In this document: piece after piece, positions 53,152-62,095 of the stretch
Layout: every line of letters begins with the position of its first letter
How positions within the stretch are numbered: position 1 is the stretch's first letter
Translations under genes and position numbers: made by a program
Source: JBKECO01 sp047974745
GTDB lineage: Bacteria; Bacillota; Clostridia; Lachnospirales; Lachnospiraceae
Reading direction: 5' to 3'
Length of the DNA: 64,000 bases
Assembly (NCBI GenBank): GCA_047974745.1
Contig: JBKECO010000031.1
Coordinates: forward strand, 57,342 to 121,341
Notes under the pieces: model-generated
The model's database searches: none
Seen by the model: only the letters and a program-made list of their open reading frames with translations
What the model was told of the DNA's origin: nothing

Positions 53152-54414
53152 TTATTCTCTTCTTAGTGCTTCGATCGGATCCAGATTCGCTGCTTTATAG
53201 GATGGCAGCATACCGAATATGATTCCGATCAGCATAGAAAAAATAACAGATGCAACAGCTGCAGGCGCACTGATCGCAACTGGAGTCGAACTGACTCTGG
53301 AAATAACTTCCGCAAGTCCAATTCCGCTGATCACACCCAGAATTCCTCCCAGACTTGTAAGTACTGCTGATTCCGTCAGAAACTGTCCCAGAATATTTGA
53401 TCTGCGAGCGCCGATCGATTTCTTTAATCCAATCTCCTGAGTTCTTTCGGTCACGGATACCAGCATGATATTCATAACACCGATTCCACCTACGATCAGG
53501 GAAATACCTGCGATCCAGATCAGCATGCTATTCGTCGATTCGCTCAGCTGCTGTATCTCTCTGGCCTGCTCTAAAATATCCTCTGCTTTGTATTTAATCG
53601 TGTCATCTGTGACTGATAGATATCCATTTAAAATATCTGCGCTTTCTTTACCAGCTTTTGTCATATCGTCTGTTGAAACCGCTTTGATCAAAAGACGCTG
53701 AGGTTCATCATATTTATATACCGTCGGCCAGGTCGTGTAGGGAATATATATTTTTCCCATAGCATCACTTTCATAAGTATAGTAATCATCGATGGAATTG
53801 ATGACGGGCTCGAATTCGACCGCATTAACTGCAATTCCAATGACCGTAAAGGGGTGCGACTTGATTTCAATCGTTTTACCGATGGGATCCTCACCTTGAA
53901 AAAGAGCATCTGCCGAATCACTGTCTAAAATTGCGACTGACTTATATCCTGTATAGTCGGCCTGAGTGAATCCACGGCCCTTTTGTATGGCATAGTTCGC
54001 TGTATCCAGAAATGAGTTGTCAATTCCCATGACATAGCCGCCGGAAAGTGCGGTATTCATATAATACACGCCGTCATAATCCTGCCTCTGATAGTACAAA
54101 GAAGCACTTTCTACAGTTGGAATATCCTGAATATCTGAAAATACTGCATCAGATATGACAGGGACTCCGACAGGAGCATCGGAATAGGACATGTCATATT
54201 CCCAATCTCCCTGATATAGTGCGATATCCACTGTATTATTTCCTGATCCGATCAGATTCTGCTTGATCTGCTCGTTGGTTCCTTTTATAGTCGATACGAT
54301 TGCAATGATCGCTGCGATACCTATGATGATTCCAAGCATTGTCAGAAAGGATCTCATTTTGTGAGACCAAATTCCTTTAAATGATAATCTAATATTTTCA
54401 AACATACCTGTCAT
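53152..54414 (-). CDS. MacB-type ABC transporter permease
   Basis: The 420-residue protein has one N-terminal transmembrane helix (MRSFLTMLGIIIGIAAIIAI), an extracytoplasmic MacB-type domain of about 230 residues, and three C-terminal helices ending with the FtsX motif (GMLPSYKAANLDPIEALRRE). The segment ERTQEIGLKKSIGARRSNIL is the coupling region. Such permeases export peptides, lipids or drugs mechanically, without a classical channel. The ATG at 54414 overlaps the adaptor stop codon by one base. It is the last gene of the adaptor-ATPase-adaptor-permease operon. Confidence 0.9.
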   Translation of the reverse strand: MTGMFENIRLSFKGIWSHKMRSFLTMLGIIIGIAAIIAIVSTIKGTNEQIKQNLIGSGNNTVDIALYQGDWEYDMSYSDAPVGVPVISDAVFSDIQDIPTVESASLYYQRQDYDGVYYMNTALSGGYVMGIDNSFLDTANYAIQKGRGFTQADYTGYKSVAILDSDSADALFQGEDPIGKTIEIKSHPFTVIGIAVNAVEFEPVINSIDDYYTYESDAMGKIYIPYTTWPTVYKYDEPQRLLIKAVSTDDMTKAGKESADILNGYLSVTDDTIKYKAEDILEQAREIQQLSESTNSMLIWIAGISLIVGGIGVMNIMLVSVTERTQEIGLKKSIGARRSNILGQFLTESAVLTSLGGILGVISGIGLAEVISRVSSTPVAISAPAAVASVIFSMLIGIIFGMLPSYKAANLDPIEALRRE

Positions 54415-56030
54415 CACCCCCCCAAATTCATATTAGACTGTTCATCAACGTTTACTTTAATACCTTCTTGGGCTGTCACTCCGTATGGAAAAGCGATACT
54501 GTCCTCTAATGTCAATCCCTGCTTGATTTCCACAGAATACCCCCAAAGAGTTTTCCCTGTCTCCACATACTGCTTGACCAGCGTATTATCCGGTCCGACT
54601 TTATAGACATAGGACTGTCCATTTTCTTTACGGACATAGGCTTTTTCGATATAAATGGAATTCACCTCTTCTTCCGTTGTTTCTTTTACGATCGATATTT
54701 GAACGTATTCCCCTGCAGATAAATCATCTCCATTGGAAACCACTGCTGTGAATGGATAATAAGATACATTTGGATTTCCATCTGCATAGTATTGATTTCC
54801 ATCCTCAGAAGGGTATTCCGAGATGGTCTGTACTATTGCAGAGTAGGTCATGCCTGTATTCCAGGAATTCAGTGTGATTTCAGTTCCTACCTGTATGGCA
54901 TCCAGGGACAGTTCACTGATCTCACCGACTACAAACAATCCTTCTTCACCTGAAACGACCATAAAAGGGGCTCCGTCAGTGGAAGGATTCTCCGGATCGC
55001 CTACAGACTGCACGACTCCATTTACAGTAGCCTTTACGGTATAATCGTCACGCTTACTCTCTAGACGCTCTAACTCCAGCTCCTTTGTTCTGCGTTCTAC
55101 ATCATTATCTTTAATGTCCTGCTGCTTATCTGCCTTCGCTTCCTCTAATTCTTTGGCTGTATAAGTCTGTCCAGTCGTAACTTCCTCAGAATCCCGCTCA
55201 GCTTCTGCCTCCGCAAGTGCTGATTCTAGTGCCGCCATCCTCTCAATATCATAAGCTTCCCTGAGGTTTTCATGAGTCGTCACAGCATATCTTCCATTTG
55301 GTGTGACTTCCGTATATTCTGCTCCATTGATCGTCCACAGGGTAATCATGGTTCCATTGACAGGATCATTATTGCTCCAGATCTCAAATGCAGCCGTTTG
55401 CTGGAACTCGATCAGGGTATTGATATAAACACCAAGAACATAGCTGTCCTGTGTGCAGAGGAAACGGAATGGGTTCTCTGCCGTGCCATCCCCTGCATAA
55501 GGTACGGAATTGCCATTGACGAAATTATAAGCCGCTCCATCCATCTGCTCCGGAGTTTCTATTGCAGGGTAGTCAAAATCGATATCGTCCTCGGTAAGCG
55601 GCTCCTCGATCTCAGTTGATTCCACAACAGGCACTGTGGCATTTAAAATATCCAGATCTCTCTGGGCTTTTATAATATCATTTTCTGCATTTTGAATTTC
55701 AAGCTGCTTCATTTCGATATCAAGATCCAGACTTCGGGTATCATACTGAAACAGGGGATCTCCAATGCTGACTGTATCGCCCTGGCTCACGAGTATTTCT
55801 TTTACCTTATTATCATTTAATTTGATGGACTGGGATGAGCTGTTCGAGACATAGCCCGCACTGGACGTTGCTCCCATATCATAACCCATATTTAAATTCG
55901 AGACCAGGAACACATCTGCTCTTAAATTGCTCTTTTGATAATTCATGTAAAAATAGATTCCACCTACACTGACTCCTCCAAGTACAAGAAGAACAATGAC
56001 TGTGATCAGTAGTCCTTTCCAGCGTTTCAT
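54414..56030 (-). CDS. Membrane-fusion adaptor with large insertion (adaptor 2)
   Basis: The 538-residue protein has an N-terminal helix (LLITVIVLLVLGGVSVGGIYFYM) and a biotinyl-lipoyl-like half (KVKEILVSQGDTVSIGDPLFQYD). A coiled coil follows, the second lipoyl half (VKATVNGVVQSVGDPEN) comes about 230 residues later, and a beta-barrel/MacA-like C-terminus closes the chain. The coiled-coil region is broken by an insertion of about 120 residues (about 140-260), rich in aromatic and acidic residues and not recognised. It overlaps both neighbours by one to four bases. It probably links the MacB-type permease to the cell wall side. Confidence 0.85.
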   Translation of the reverse strand: MKRWKGLLITVIVLLVLGGVSVGGIYFYMNYQKSNLRADVFLVSNLNMGYDMGATSSAGYVSNSSSQSIKLNDNKVKEILVSQGDTVSIGDPLFQYDTRSLDLDIEMKQLEIQNAENDIIKAQRDLDILNATVPVVESTEIEEPLTEDDIDFDYPAIETPEQMDGAAYNFVNGNSVPYAGDGTAENPFRFLCTQDSYVLGVYINTLIEFQQTAAFEIWSNNDPVNGTMITLWTINGAEYTEVTPNGRYAVTTHENLREAYDIERMAALESALAEAEAERDSEEVTTGQTYTAKELEEAKADKQQDIKDNDVERRTKELELERLESKRDDYTVKATVNGVVQSVGDPENPSTDGAPFMVVSGEEGLFVVGEISELSLDAIQVGTEITLNSWNTGMTYSAIVQTISEYPSEDGNQYYADGNPNVSYYPFTAVVSNGDDLSAGEYVQISIVKETTEEEVNSIYIEKAYVRKENGQSYVYKVGPDNTLVKQYVETGKTLWGYSVEIKQGLTLEDSIAFPYGVTAQEGIKVNVDEQSNMNLGG

Positions 56031-56716
56031 GAAACCACCTCCTCACGAACTGCTTCCGTCAGAACACCGTCGACAATATGAAATATCCTTTTTGCATGAG
56101 AAGCAATCTGCATATCATGTGTGATCATAACGATCGTCACGCCCTCCTGATTCAATTTCTTGAACAGTTCCATGATCTGGGCTCCGGATGTCTGATCCAA
56201 GGCTCCTGTCGGTTCATCCGCTAACAGCAGCTTTGGATTATTTACCATGGCTCTTGCAATCGCCACCCTTTGTTTCTGCCCGCCGGAAAGCTGTGTAGGC
56301 GTGAACAGTGCACGATCCTCAAGCCCCACTCTTGTCAGCGCAGTCATTGCTCGTTCCCTGCGTTCCCTGACCTTGACTTTTGCATAGCTGAGTGGCAGCT
56401 CAACATTCTCAAGTGCACTTTCTCGTGGCATCAGATGAAAGCTCTGGAACACGAACCCGATGCTGTTCAGTCGCACTCCGGATAACTCTCTGTCCTTTAA
56501 TTTTTTTATTTCCTGTCCTGCAAAAATGTATTCTCCGGAGGTCGGGCGATCCAGGCACCCTATGATATTCATGAGGGTGGTCTTTCCAGACCCTGACGGT
56601 CCCATGATCGCAACATATTCTCCTTCTTCTACCGAAAAAGAGACATCCTTTAATACAGGAACTACCATTTTTTCCTGAGTATAATCTTTAAATATATTTT
56701 TTAGATCAAGAATCAT
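56027..56716 (-). CDS. MacB/LolD-type ABC transporter ATPase
   Basis: The 229-residue ATPase has Walker A GPSGSGKTT (about 39-47), a Q-loop, signature LSGGQKQRVAIARA (about 142-155), Walker B LLLADEPTGALD and the H-loop TIVMITHDM. The sequence places it in the LolD/MacB/FtsE group that works with FtsX-like permeases. It overlaps both adaptor genes by four bases (ATGA). It powers export by the permease encoded at the end of the operon. Confidence 0.95.
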   Translation of the reverse strand: MILDLKNIFKDYTQEKMVVPVLKDVSFSVEEGEYVAIMGPSGSGKTTLMNIIGCLDRPTSGEYIFAGQEIKKLKDRELSGVRLNSIGFVFQSFHLMPRESALENVELPLSYAKVKVRERRERAMTALTRVGLEDRALFTPTQLSGGQKQRVAIARAMVNNPKLLLADEPTGALDQTSGAQIMELFKKLNQEGVTIVMITHDMQIASHAKRIFHIVDGVLTEAVREEVVS

Positions 56717-58116
56717 TCTGCAACCTCCGTACCTGCCTCGTTCACAGCTTCCTCTTGTCCTTGTGTATCATAAAACTCTGTCGCATTCATCTCAGGATCG
56801 ATCACTTCGGTGCCATACATTTCCTCGTCATACATTTCTTCATCATACATTTCTTCATCATAAAATTCTGTATCGTAAAATTCCGTATCCAGGCTCTCGG
56901 TACTGCTTTCCTGATTATACAAATCGGAAGTATAATCTACTTCTTCCTGAGTCGTGACAGTGGTGACACCTTCATACAATGCTTCCATCGGCCAGGCAAT
57001 ATAGTCATCGATCGTAAGTCCGGCTGTAATTTCATATTCATCCAATGACTCGTCATATTCCCCAAGTGTCACTTTTTTCCTGATCAGTTTGTTGCTGCCA
57101 TCATCTGCCCAGACATAAGAACCAGTCTCATCTGTTACCATATATCCACTGTAGAGCCATAACCCTTCTTTCACTTCCGTCTGACCCATATCGAGTTCAA
57201 TATAGACGTGCTGTCCAAGCATCAGATCGCCAATATCATCCAGACTGATGTAAAAAGGATAATTGGAAGAGCTTGTAAGTGAGGATTCCTCCGTTGTCCC
57301 ATACTCACTATTGTCAGAATTTGATTCCGGGCTTTCCACATCGATGGTATCAACCACACCGTTCCAGGTCTGTTCTTCATTGATCCTGGAACGAATGATA
57401 ACGGGCAGGCCTGCAGAGAGCATACTAACATTCTGCTCATTGACTTCTCCACGTATACGATATCCACCTGTAGCAAGAATACTGATGAAGGGCTGTGATG
57501 TATCTTCTGATGGAGTCACGCCATCTGTACTGTTGATTGTTTTTACTACACCACTAATCGGTGCAGTCACTTCAGAATTGGAAATATTAGCCTCGATCTT
57601 GTCGATATCCAGCTGTTTTGATTCCTTCTGATATTCAGACTGCTTGATATTCGTCTGCAGTGTCTGTATCTGAGTCGTATAGTCAAATTTATCTGCCTCT
57701 GCCGCAGCATCACGTTCTGCGGTAAGCTCTGTTATCTGTGTTTTATAGTTGGCAATTTCGTTGTCGATATTCTCCATTTCAAGCTTTGCTTGCTCCAGAT
57801 CCATCTCCAGATCCTGTGTCTTATAATTGAAAAGCACAGCGCCTTCTTCGACGATGTCACCTTCCTCGACCTGAAGCTCATTGACAGTTCGCTCTGCATC
57901 TGCATTCACATTGACCGTTTTTTGAGGCTCTACAACTCCAGAGTAGCGGTTCGAAAAACCAGCGGACATCCCTGTGATTACGGAAACCTTCTCTACATAG
58001 ACTTTATCATTTTTGTCTTTTGCCGAGTTTCCAAAATAATACCAGATTCCATATGAAATTCCTGCAACTGCAAGCAATAGAATGATTACAGTTATCACTA
58101 CTCTCTTTTTTTTCAT
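56713..58116 (-). CDS. Membrane-fusion adaptor with acidic repeat tail (adaptor 1)
   Basis: The 467-residue HlyD/MacA-type adaptor has an N-terminal helix (VVITVIILLLAVAGISYGIWYYFG) and a lipoyl half (NELQVEEGDIVEEGAVLFNYK). A coiled coil (about 105-180), the second lipoyl half (NSEVTAPISGVVKTINS) and a beta-barrel domain follow. The last 70 residues are unusual: a Tyr/Asp/Glu-rich tandem repeat based on EFYD and EEMYD units. It is the first gene of the efflux operon and differs from the second adaptor in length and sequence. Confidence 0.88.
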   Translation of the reverse strand: MKKKRVVITVIILLLAVAGISYGIWYYFGNSAKDKNDKVYVEKVSVITGMSAGFSNRYSGVVEPQKTVNVNADAERTVNELQVEEGDIVEEGAVLFNYKTQDLEMDLEQAKLEMENIDNEIANYKTQITELTAERDAAAEADKFDYTTQIQTLQTNIKQSEYQKESKQLDIDKIEANISNSEVTAPISGVVKTINSTDGVTPSEDTSQPFISILATGGYRIRGEVNEQNVSMLSAGLPVIIRSRINEEQTWNGVVDTIDVESPESNSDNSEYGTTEESSLTSSSNYPFYISLDDIGDLMLGQHVYIELDMGQTEVKEGLWLYSGYMVTDETGSYVWADDGSNKLIRKKVTLGEYDESLDEYEITAGLTIDDYIAWPMEALYEGVTTVTTQEEVDYTSDLYNQESSTESLDTEFYDTEFYDEEMYDEEMYDEEMYGTEVIDPEMNATEFYDTQGQEEAVNEAGTEVAE

Positions 58117-58148
58117 TTTGTTTTCTCCTTTTTAGCCAAAATATATAA

Positions 58149-58178
58149 TAAAAACGGAGGATGTGAATCATCCCCCGT
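58149..58178 (-). terminator. Terminator of glyA / leader hairpin of the efflux operon
   Basis: The minus-strand hairpin ACGGGGGATG-loop-CATCCTCCGT has two internal mismatches and is followed by five T residues. It lies after glyA but also just downstream of the predicted start of the efflux transcript, so it could attenuate that operon as well. Confidence 0.75.
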
Positions 58179-58181
58179 ATC

Positions 58182-58210
58182 ATTTTAACACTATAAAATT
58201 ATAAAATCAA
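58182..58210 (-). promoter_or_regulatory. Putative promoter of the efflux operon
   Basis: On the minus strand TTGATT (58205-58210) and TAAAAT (58182-58187) are spaced 17 bases, between the glyA stop and the hairpin. The sequence is very A+T rich, so chance matches are possible. Confidence 0.45.
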
Positions 58211-58221
58211 ATAAAACGTAC

Positions 58222-59460
58222 TTATTGCAGCGGATATTTCCCCGTCAGTGATGATACAATTTCTCTTGCTCTAGTTGCTGCATCTTCACCTTCTTTTATC
58301 ATCATAGCAATGATTTCAGCAATCTGATCCATGTCATCTACATTCATTCCACGCGCAGTTACAGCCGGAGTTCCGATTCTTACACCACTTGTTACAAATG
58401 GCGATTTTGGGTCGTTCGGAATCGTATTTTTATTGCAAGTCACATTTACAGAATCCAGAATCTTCTCGACATCTTTCCCTGTCAGCTCAAAATTCGTAAG
58501 ATCTATGAGCATGAGATGATTGTCTGTTCCACCTGATACAAGTCTGATTCCTCTCTCCAGCAGTCCTTTGCTCAATGCCTGCGCATTGTCTATAATATTC
58601 TGTTGATATGTCATAAATTCCGGCTCAAGCGCTTCCTTGAAACAGACTGCCTTCGCTGCAATCACATGCATGAGCGGACCGCCCTGAATTCCTGGAAAAA
58701 CCGCCTTATTAAAGTTGTATTTTTCTGCAGCTTCCTGATTGCAGAGTATCATTCCGCCTCGAGGACCTCTTAATGTCTTATGTGTAGTCGTTGTCACCAC
58801 ATCTGCATGCGGAAATGGACTTGGATGAAGTCCTGCAGCTACCAAACCTGCAATATGCGCCATATCAACCATTAAGATTGCACCGCATGCATCTGCTATT
58901 TCCCGAAATTTTGCAAAATCCAAGGTTCTGGCATAGGCACTTGCACCTGCAATGATCATTTTAGGCTTATTCGCGATTGCAATTTCCATTACATTGTCAT
59001 AATCAAGAAAGCCATCATCATTTACGCCATAGGGAACGATATTAAAATAGGTTCCGGAAAAATTGACAGGGCTGCCATGTGTCAGATGCCCACCATGATT
59101 CAGATTCATGCCCATCACTGTATCTCCGGGTGTAAGCATGGCAAACTGCACTGCCATGTTGGCCTGTGCCCCAGAATGTGGCTGTACATTGGCATAGTCA
59201 CATCCAAATATTTTTTTTGCACGTTCAATCGCCAACTCTTCCACGATATCAACGCACTCACATCCTCCATAGTAACGTTTGCCCGGATAACCTTCAGCAT
59301 ATTTATTCGTCATGACGCTTCCCATTGCTGCCATTACCGCCGGACTTACCCAGTTCTCTGAAGCAATCAGCTCAATATGACTGTTCTGTCTGTCCATTTC
59401 AGCCTTGATGGCATCTGCGACTTCACGATCAGTTCTTTCAATATCTTCCATTGTATACAT
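58222..59460 (-). CDS. glyA: Serine hydroxymethyltransferase
   Basis: GlyA interconverts serine and glycine and loads one-carbon units on tetrahydrofolate. The 412-residue protein has the N-terminal HIELIASENWVSPAVM, VQPHSGAQANMAVQFAML, and the pyridoxal phosphate lysine in VVTTTTHKTLRGPRGGMI. The length is normal. The ATG follows GGAGG. It has its own promoter and a terminator, so it is monocistronic. Confidence 0.96.
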   Translation of the reverse strand: MYTMEDIERTDREVADAIKAEMDRQNSHIELIASENWVSPAVMAAMGSVMTNKYAEGYPGKRYYGGCECVDIVEELAIERAKKIFGCDYANVQPHSGAQANMAVQFAMLTPGDTVMGMNLNHGGHLTHGSPVNFSGTYFNIVPYGVNDDGFLDYDNVMEIAIANKPKMIIAGASAYARTLDFAKFREIADACGAILMVDMAHIAGLVAAGLHPSPFPHADVVTTTTHKTLRGPRGGMILCNQEAAEKYNFNKAVFPGIQGGPLMHVIAAKAVCFKEALEPEFMTYQQNIIDNAQALSKGLLERGIRLVSGGTDNHLMLIDLTNFELTGKDVEKILDSVNVTCNKNTIPNDPKSPFVTSGVRIGTPAVTARGMNVDDMDQIAEIIAMMIKEGEDAATRAREIVSSLTGKYPLQ

Positions 59461-59503
59461 AGTTAAAGACCTCCATTTTACCGCTTTTCATCAACATGTG
59501 TTC

Positions 59504-59532
59504 ATTATAGACAACCTGATATCGCTTTTCAA
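59504..59532 (-). promoter_or_regulatory. glyA promoter
   Basis: On the minus strand TTGAAA (59527-59532) and TATAAT (59504-59509) are spaced 17 bases, starting just after the DUF1294 gene. No riboswitch-like structure was seen in the 44-base leader. Confidence 0.7.
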
Positions 59533-59546
59533 TAAAAACATATACC

Positions 59547-59825
59547 TTACATAGTGTATTTGATCAACCATGCTCCAATGCATTGAAGAATCAGAATCAG
59601 CGGCATTCCAAATAGAAAATACCAGTGTTTTGTTTTGTGACGAAATACCTGCATCCCAACAATACTTCCAATACTTCCTCCAAAGATCGCACTTGCAAAA
59701 AGTGCCTTTTCAGAAATTCTCCATTCCTGGTGGATCGCACGATGCTTGTCTAGCCCCATGAGTCCAAATGCGATCAAATTCATAACTACAAGATAGGCGA
59801 TGAACAAAAGCATAGAATTTACCAT
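59547..59825 (-). CDS. DUF1294 membrane protein
   Basis: The 92-residue protein has three hydrophobic helices and the family signature: MGLDKHRAIHQEWRISEKAL followed by GGSIGSIVGMQVFRHKTKHW. DUF1294 proteins are small inner-membrane proteins of unknown function. The ATG at 59825 follows AGGAGG. It lies 31 bases downstream of the hairpin after secDF and just upstream of the glyA promoter. Confidence 0.9.
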   Translation of the reverse strand: MVNSMLLFIAYLVVMNLIAFGLMGLDKHRAIHQEWRISEKALFASAIFGGSIGSIVGMQVFRHKTKHWYFLFGMPLILILQCIGAWLIKYTM

Positions 59826-59856
59826 TCTAATTCCTCCTGGATCTATTGATCCGATG

Positions 59857-59889
59857 CAGAAAGGACTGCCCGAAGGGCAGTCCTTTCTG
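59857..59889. terminator. Perfect 15-bp hairpin after secDF
   Basis: CAGAAAGGACTGCCC pairs perfectly with GGGCAGTCCTTTCTG around GAA, adjacent to the secDF stop. The following T run is short, so termination may be partial and reach the DUF1294 gene. Confidence 0.7.
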
Positions 59890-59893
59890 TCAG

Positions 59894-62077
59894 TTATTGT
59901 CCCTTTTTCTGAATCAGTTTATTTTTACCAATATGCAGTCTGGATATATACCAGAGTTCAGTTGCAATACAAACTGAGGAATATGCTCCACTGAAAAGAC
60001 CAACCATCAGAGGAAGTGCAAAATCTCTGATCGAGGATACACCGAGCAGCCAAAGTAAAAATACCATGATAAAGGTCGTCAGCGAAGTGTTGATGCTTCG
60101 AGACAGAGTCTGTGTCAGGCTGCGATTTGCAATTTCTTTCAGACTTTCTACTGTCTGCGGTTTTGTTGTATGTAATAGATTCTCACGAATTCTGTCAAAA
60201 ATTACGATGGTGTCATTGATCGAATATCCGATGATCGTCAGCATGCAAGCGATAAATGTACTACCAACAGATATTCGAAGCACAGCATAACAAGTAAGTA
60301 CTACAAGCACATCATGCAGTAAGGCCAAAATTGCCGATACCGCATATCTGGGATCTCTGAATCGCAGCCAGATATAGATCAGCATCAGGAAGGTCGCCAC
60401 AAGAACTGCCATTATGGCATCACCCCGCATCTCAGAGCTGATTGTCGAGCTGATACTTTCCGATGCAATATTAGCTTCATCTATATCATACTGATCGACA
60501 AATGCCTGATTGATTTCATCACGCTCATCTAATGTCAGGGTTCTGGTCTTAAAGATCACATCGTTCGTTCCCTGAACCTTTGTACTTTGGACATTGGAAT
60601 CTCCAGTTACATTCTCGATCAGCGGAACCATATCTGCATCGATCTCTGCAATACTGTAATCCTGACTAAAAGGAATCGTAGTTGAGGTTCCACCCACAAA
60701 GTCGAGACTATAGTTTAACCCACGTCCTCCATTAGCACTGGATATGCCCATTGCACCAAATCCTGCAAGAATTACAACTACTGAAATCAGAAAGAATACT
60801 CTGCGAAATTCCATGAAACGGATTCCTTTGCGTTCTTTAGCACGTCCATAATACTTCTCTTCACGTAGTCCGATCGCAAAAAATGCACTTAGTATAAATC
60901 TCGTAATGACAAGGGCAGTGAACATAGACAGCAAAATACCAATTGCCAGCGTACTTGCAAATCCTTTGACGGTACCACTTCCTAGAACCCAGAGCACTGC
61001 AGCAGCAATCAGTGTAGTAACATTTCCGTCCACAATGGCTGACATCGCCTTTTTAAATCCTTGATCTATGGAAGTACTTACTGTTTTACCGGTAGCAAGT
61101 TCCTCACGAATACGCGAAAATATAATAACATTCGCATCCACCGCCATACCTATGGAAAGGATAATTCCTGCGATTCCGGGCAGTGTCAGTGTGACTTCAA
61201 ATAAGTATAGGACTGAAATAACCAGTGTCGTATAGATCGCCAGTGCAATGGAAGCTGCAACTCCGGCAATTGAATAAAAAATAATCATAAAAACAGCAAC
61301 AATAGCAAGACCGATGGCACCAGCCTTCAAGCTGGTGGAAATGGCTTCTGTACCAAGCTGAGCACCAACTACCTGTGATCGAAGTTCTGTCAATGTAAGC
61401 GAAAGAGAGCCGATTCTGATATTTGATGCAAGATCCTCTGCTTCCTGATAGCTGGACATGCCTGATATCTGTGCGTCCCCTCCAGTAATCGCACCCTGTA
61501 CGACTGGATTACTGATCACTTCCTCGTCATAGACGATCGGCAGAGTGTTTCCAATATTTTCAGAAGTCACTTCACCAAAGACCTGTGCACCTTCCTCTGT
61601 CAGAGTCAGATTAACGACGAATTCATTGTTTCCAAGATTATTTTGCTGCGTTCCTGCCTGTGCATCCGCTACCTGTTCACCTGTCATAAAAACAGTTCCG
61701 TCACTAGTCTGAAACTCAAGTGAACCTGGTTTTCCAAGCTCTTCGAGAATTGCATTGGCATCTGTAACTCCAGGAATTTCAACCGTGATTCTGTCACTTC
61801 CCTCCTGGTAGACCTGTGCTTCTGTACTGTAGCCCTCGACACGCTTTTGCAGCTTATAGATTGTATCGCTCATTTGCTCTGCTGTCGGATTCTCATTCTC
61901 TACCTGGTAGGTAATACTGACGCCACCATTCAGGTCCAGCCCGAGTTTAATACTCTTATCTTTTCCAGGTCCTGTCGTTGAAAGTATGATGGATGCATAA
62001 TAAGACATACATGCCAGTACCAGCAAAATAACGATAAGGACTGAAATTCCCCAACTCTTTTTGTGTTTGTTCTTCAT
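59894..62077 (-). CDS. secDF: Fused SecDF protein-export subunit
   Basis: SecDF uses the proton gradient to pull proteins through SecYEG. The 727-residue protein combines both halves. The SecD part starts GISVLIVILLVLACMSYYAS and has LGLDLNGGVSITYQV and ILSIGMAVDANVIIFSRIREEL; the SecF part starts near residue 420 and has LDFVGGTSTTIPF and IGYSINDTIVIFDRIRENL. There are twelve transmembrane helices. It is 18 bases after scfB, a neighbourhood I recall as common for SCIFF genes in Clostridia. Confidence 0.95.
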   Translation of the reverse strand: MKNKHKKSWGISVLIVILLVLACMSYYASIILSTTGPGKDKSIKLGLDLNGGVSITYQVENENPTAEQMSDTIYKLQKRVEGYSTEAQVYQEGSDRITVEIPGVTDANAILEELGKPGSLEFQTSDGTVFMTGEQVADAQAGTQQNNLGNNEFVVNLTLTEEGAQVFGEVTSENIGNTLPIVYDEEVISNPVVQGAITGGDAQISGMSSYQEAEDLASNIRIGSLSLTLTELRSQVVGAQLGTEAISTSLKAGAIGLAIVAVFMIIFYSIAGVAASIALAIYTTLVISVLYLFEVTLTLPGIAGIILSIGMAVDANVIIFSRIREELATGKTVSTSIDQGFKKAMSAIVDGNVTTLIAAAVLWVLGSGTVKGFASTLAIGILLSMFTALVITRFILSAFFAIGLREEKYYGRAKERKGIRFMEFRRVFFLISVVVILAGFGAMGISSANGGRGLNYSLDFVGGTSTTIPFSQDYSIAEIDADMVPLIENVTGDSNVQSTKVQGTNDVIFKTRTLTLDERDEINQAFVDQYDIDEANIASESISSTISSEMRGDAIMAVLVATFLMLIYIWLRFRDPRYAVSAILALLHDVLVVLTCYAVLRISVGSTFIACMLTIIGYSINDTIVIFDRIRENLLHTTKPQTVESLKEIANRSLTQTLSRSINTSLTTFIMVFLLWLLGVSSIRDFALPLMVGLFSGAYSSVCIATELWYISRLHIGKNKLIQKKGQ

Positions 62078-62095
62078 CCCGCCTGTCTTCCTCTC

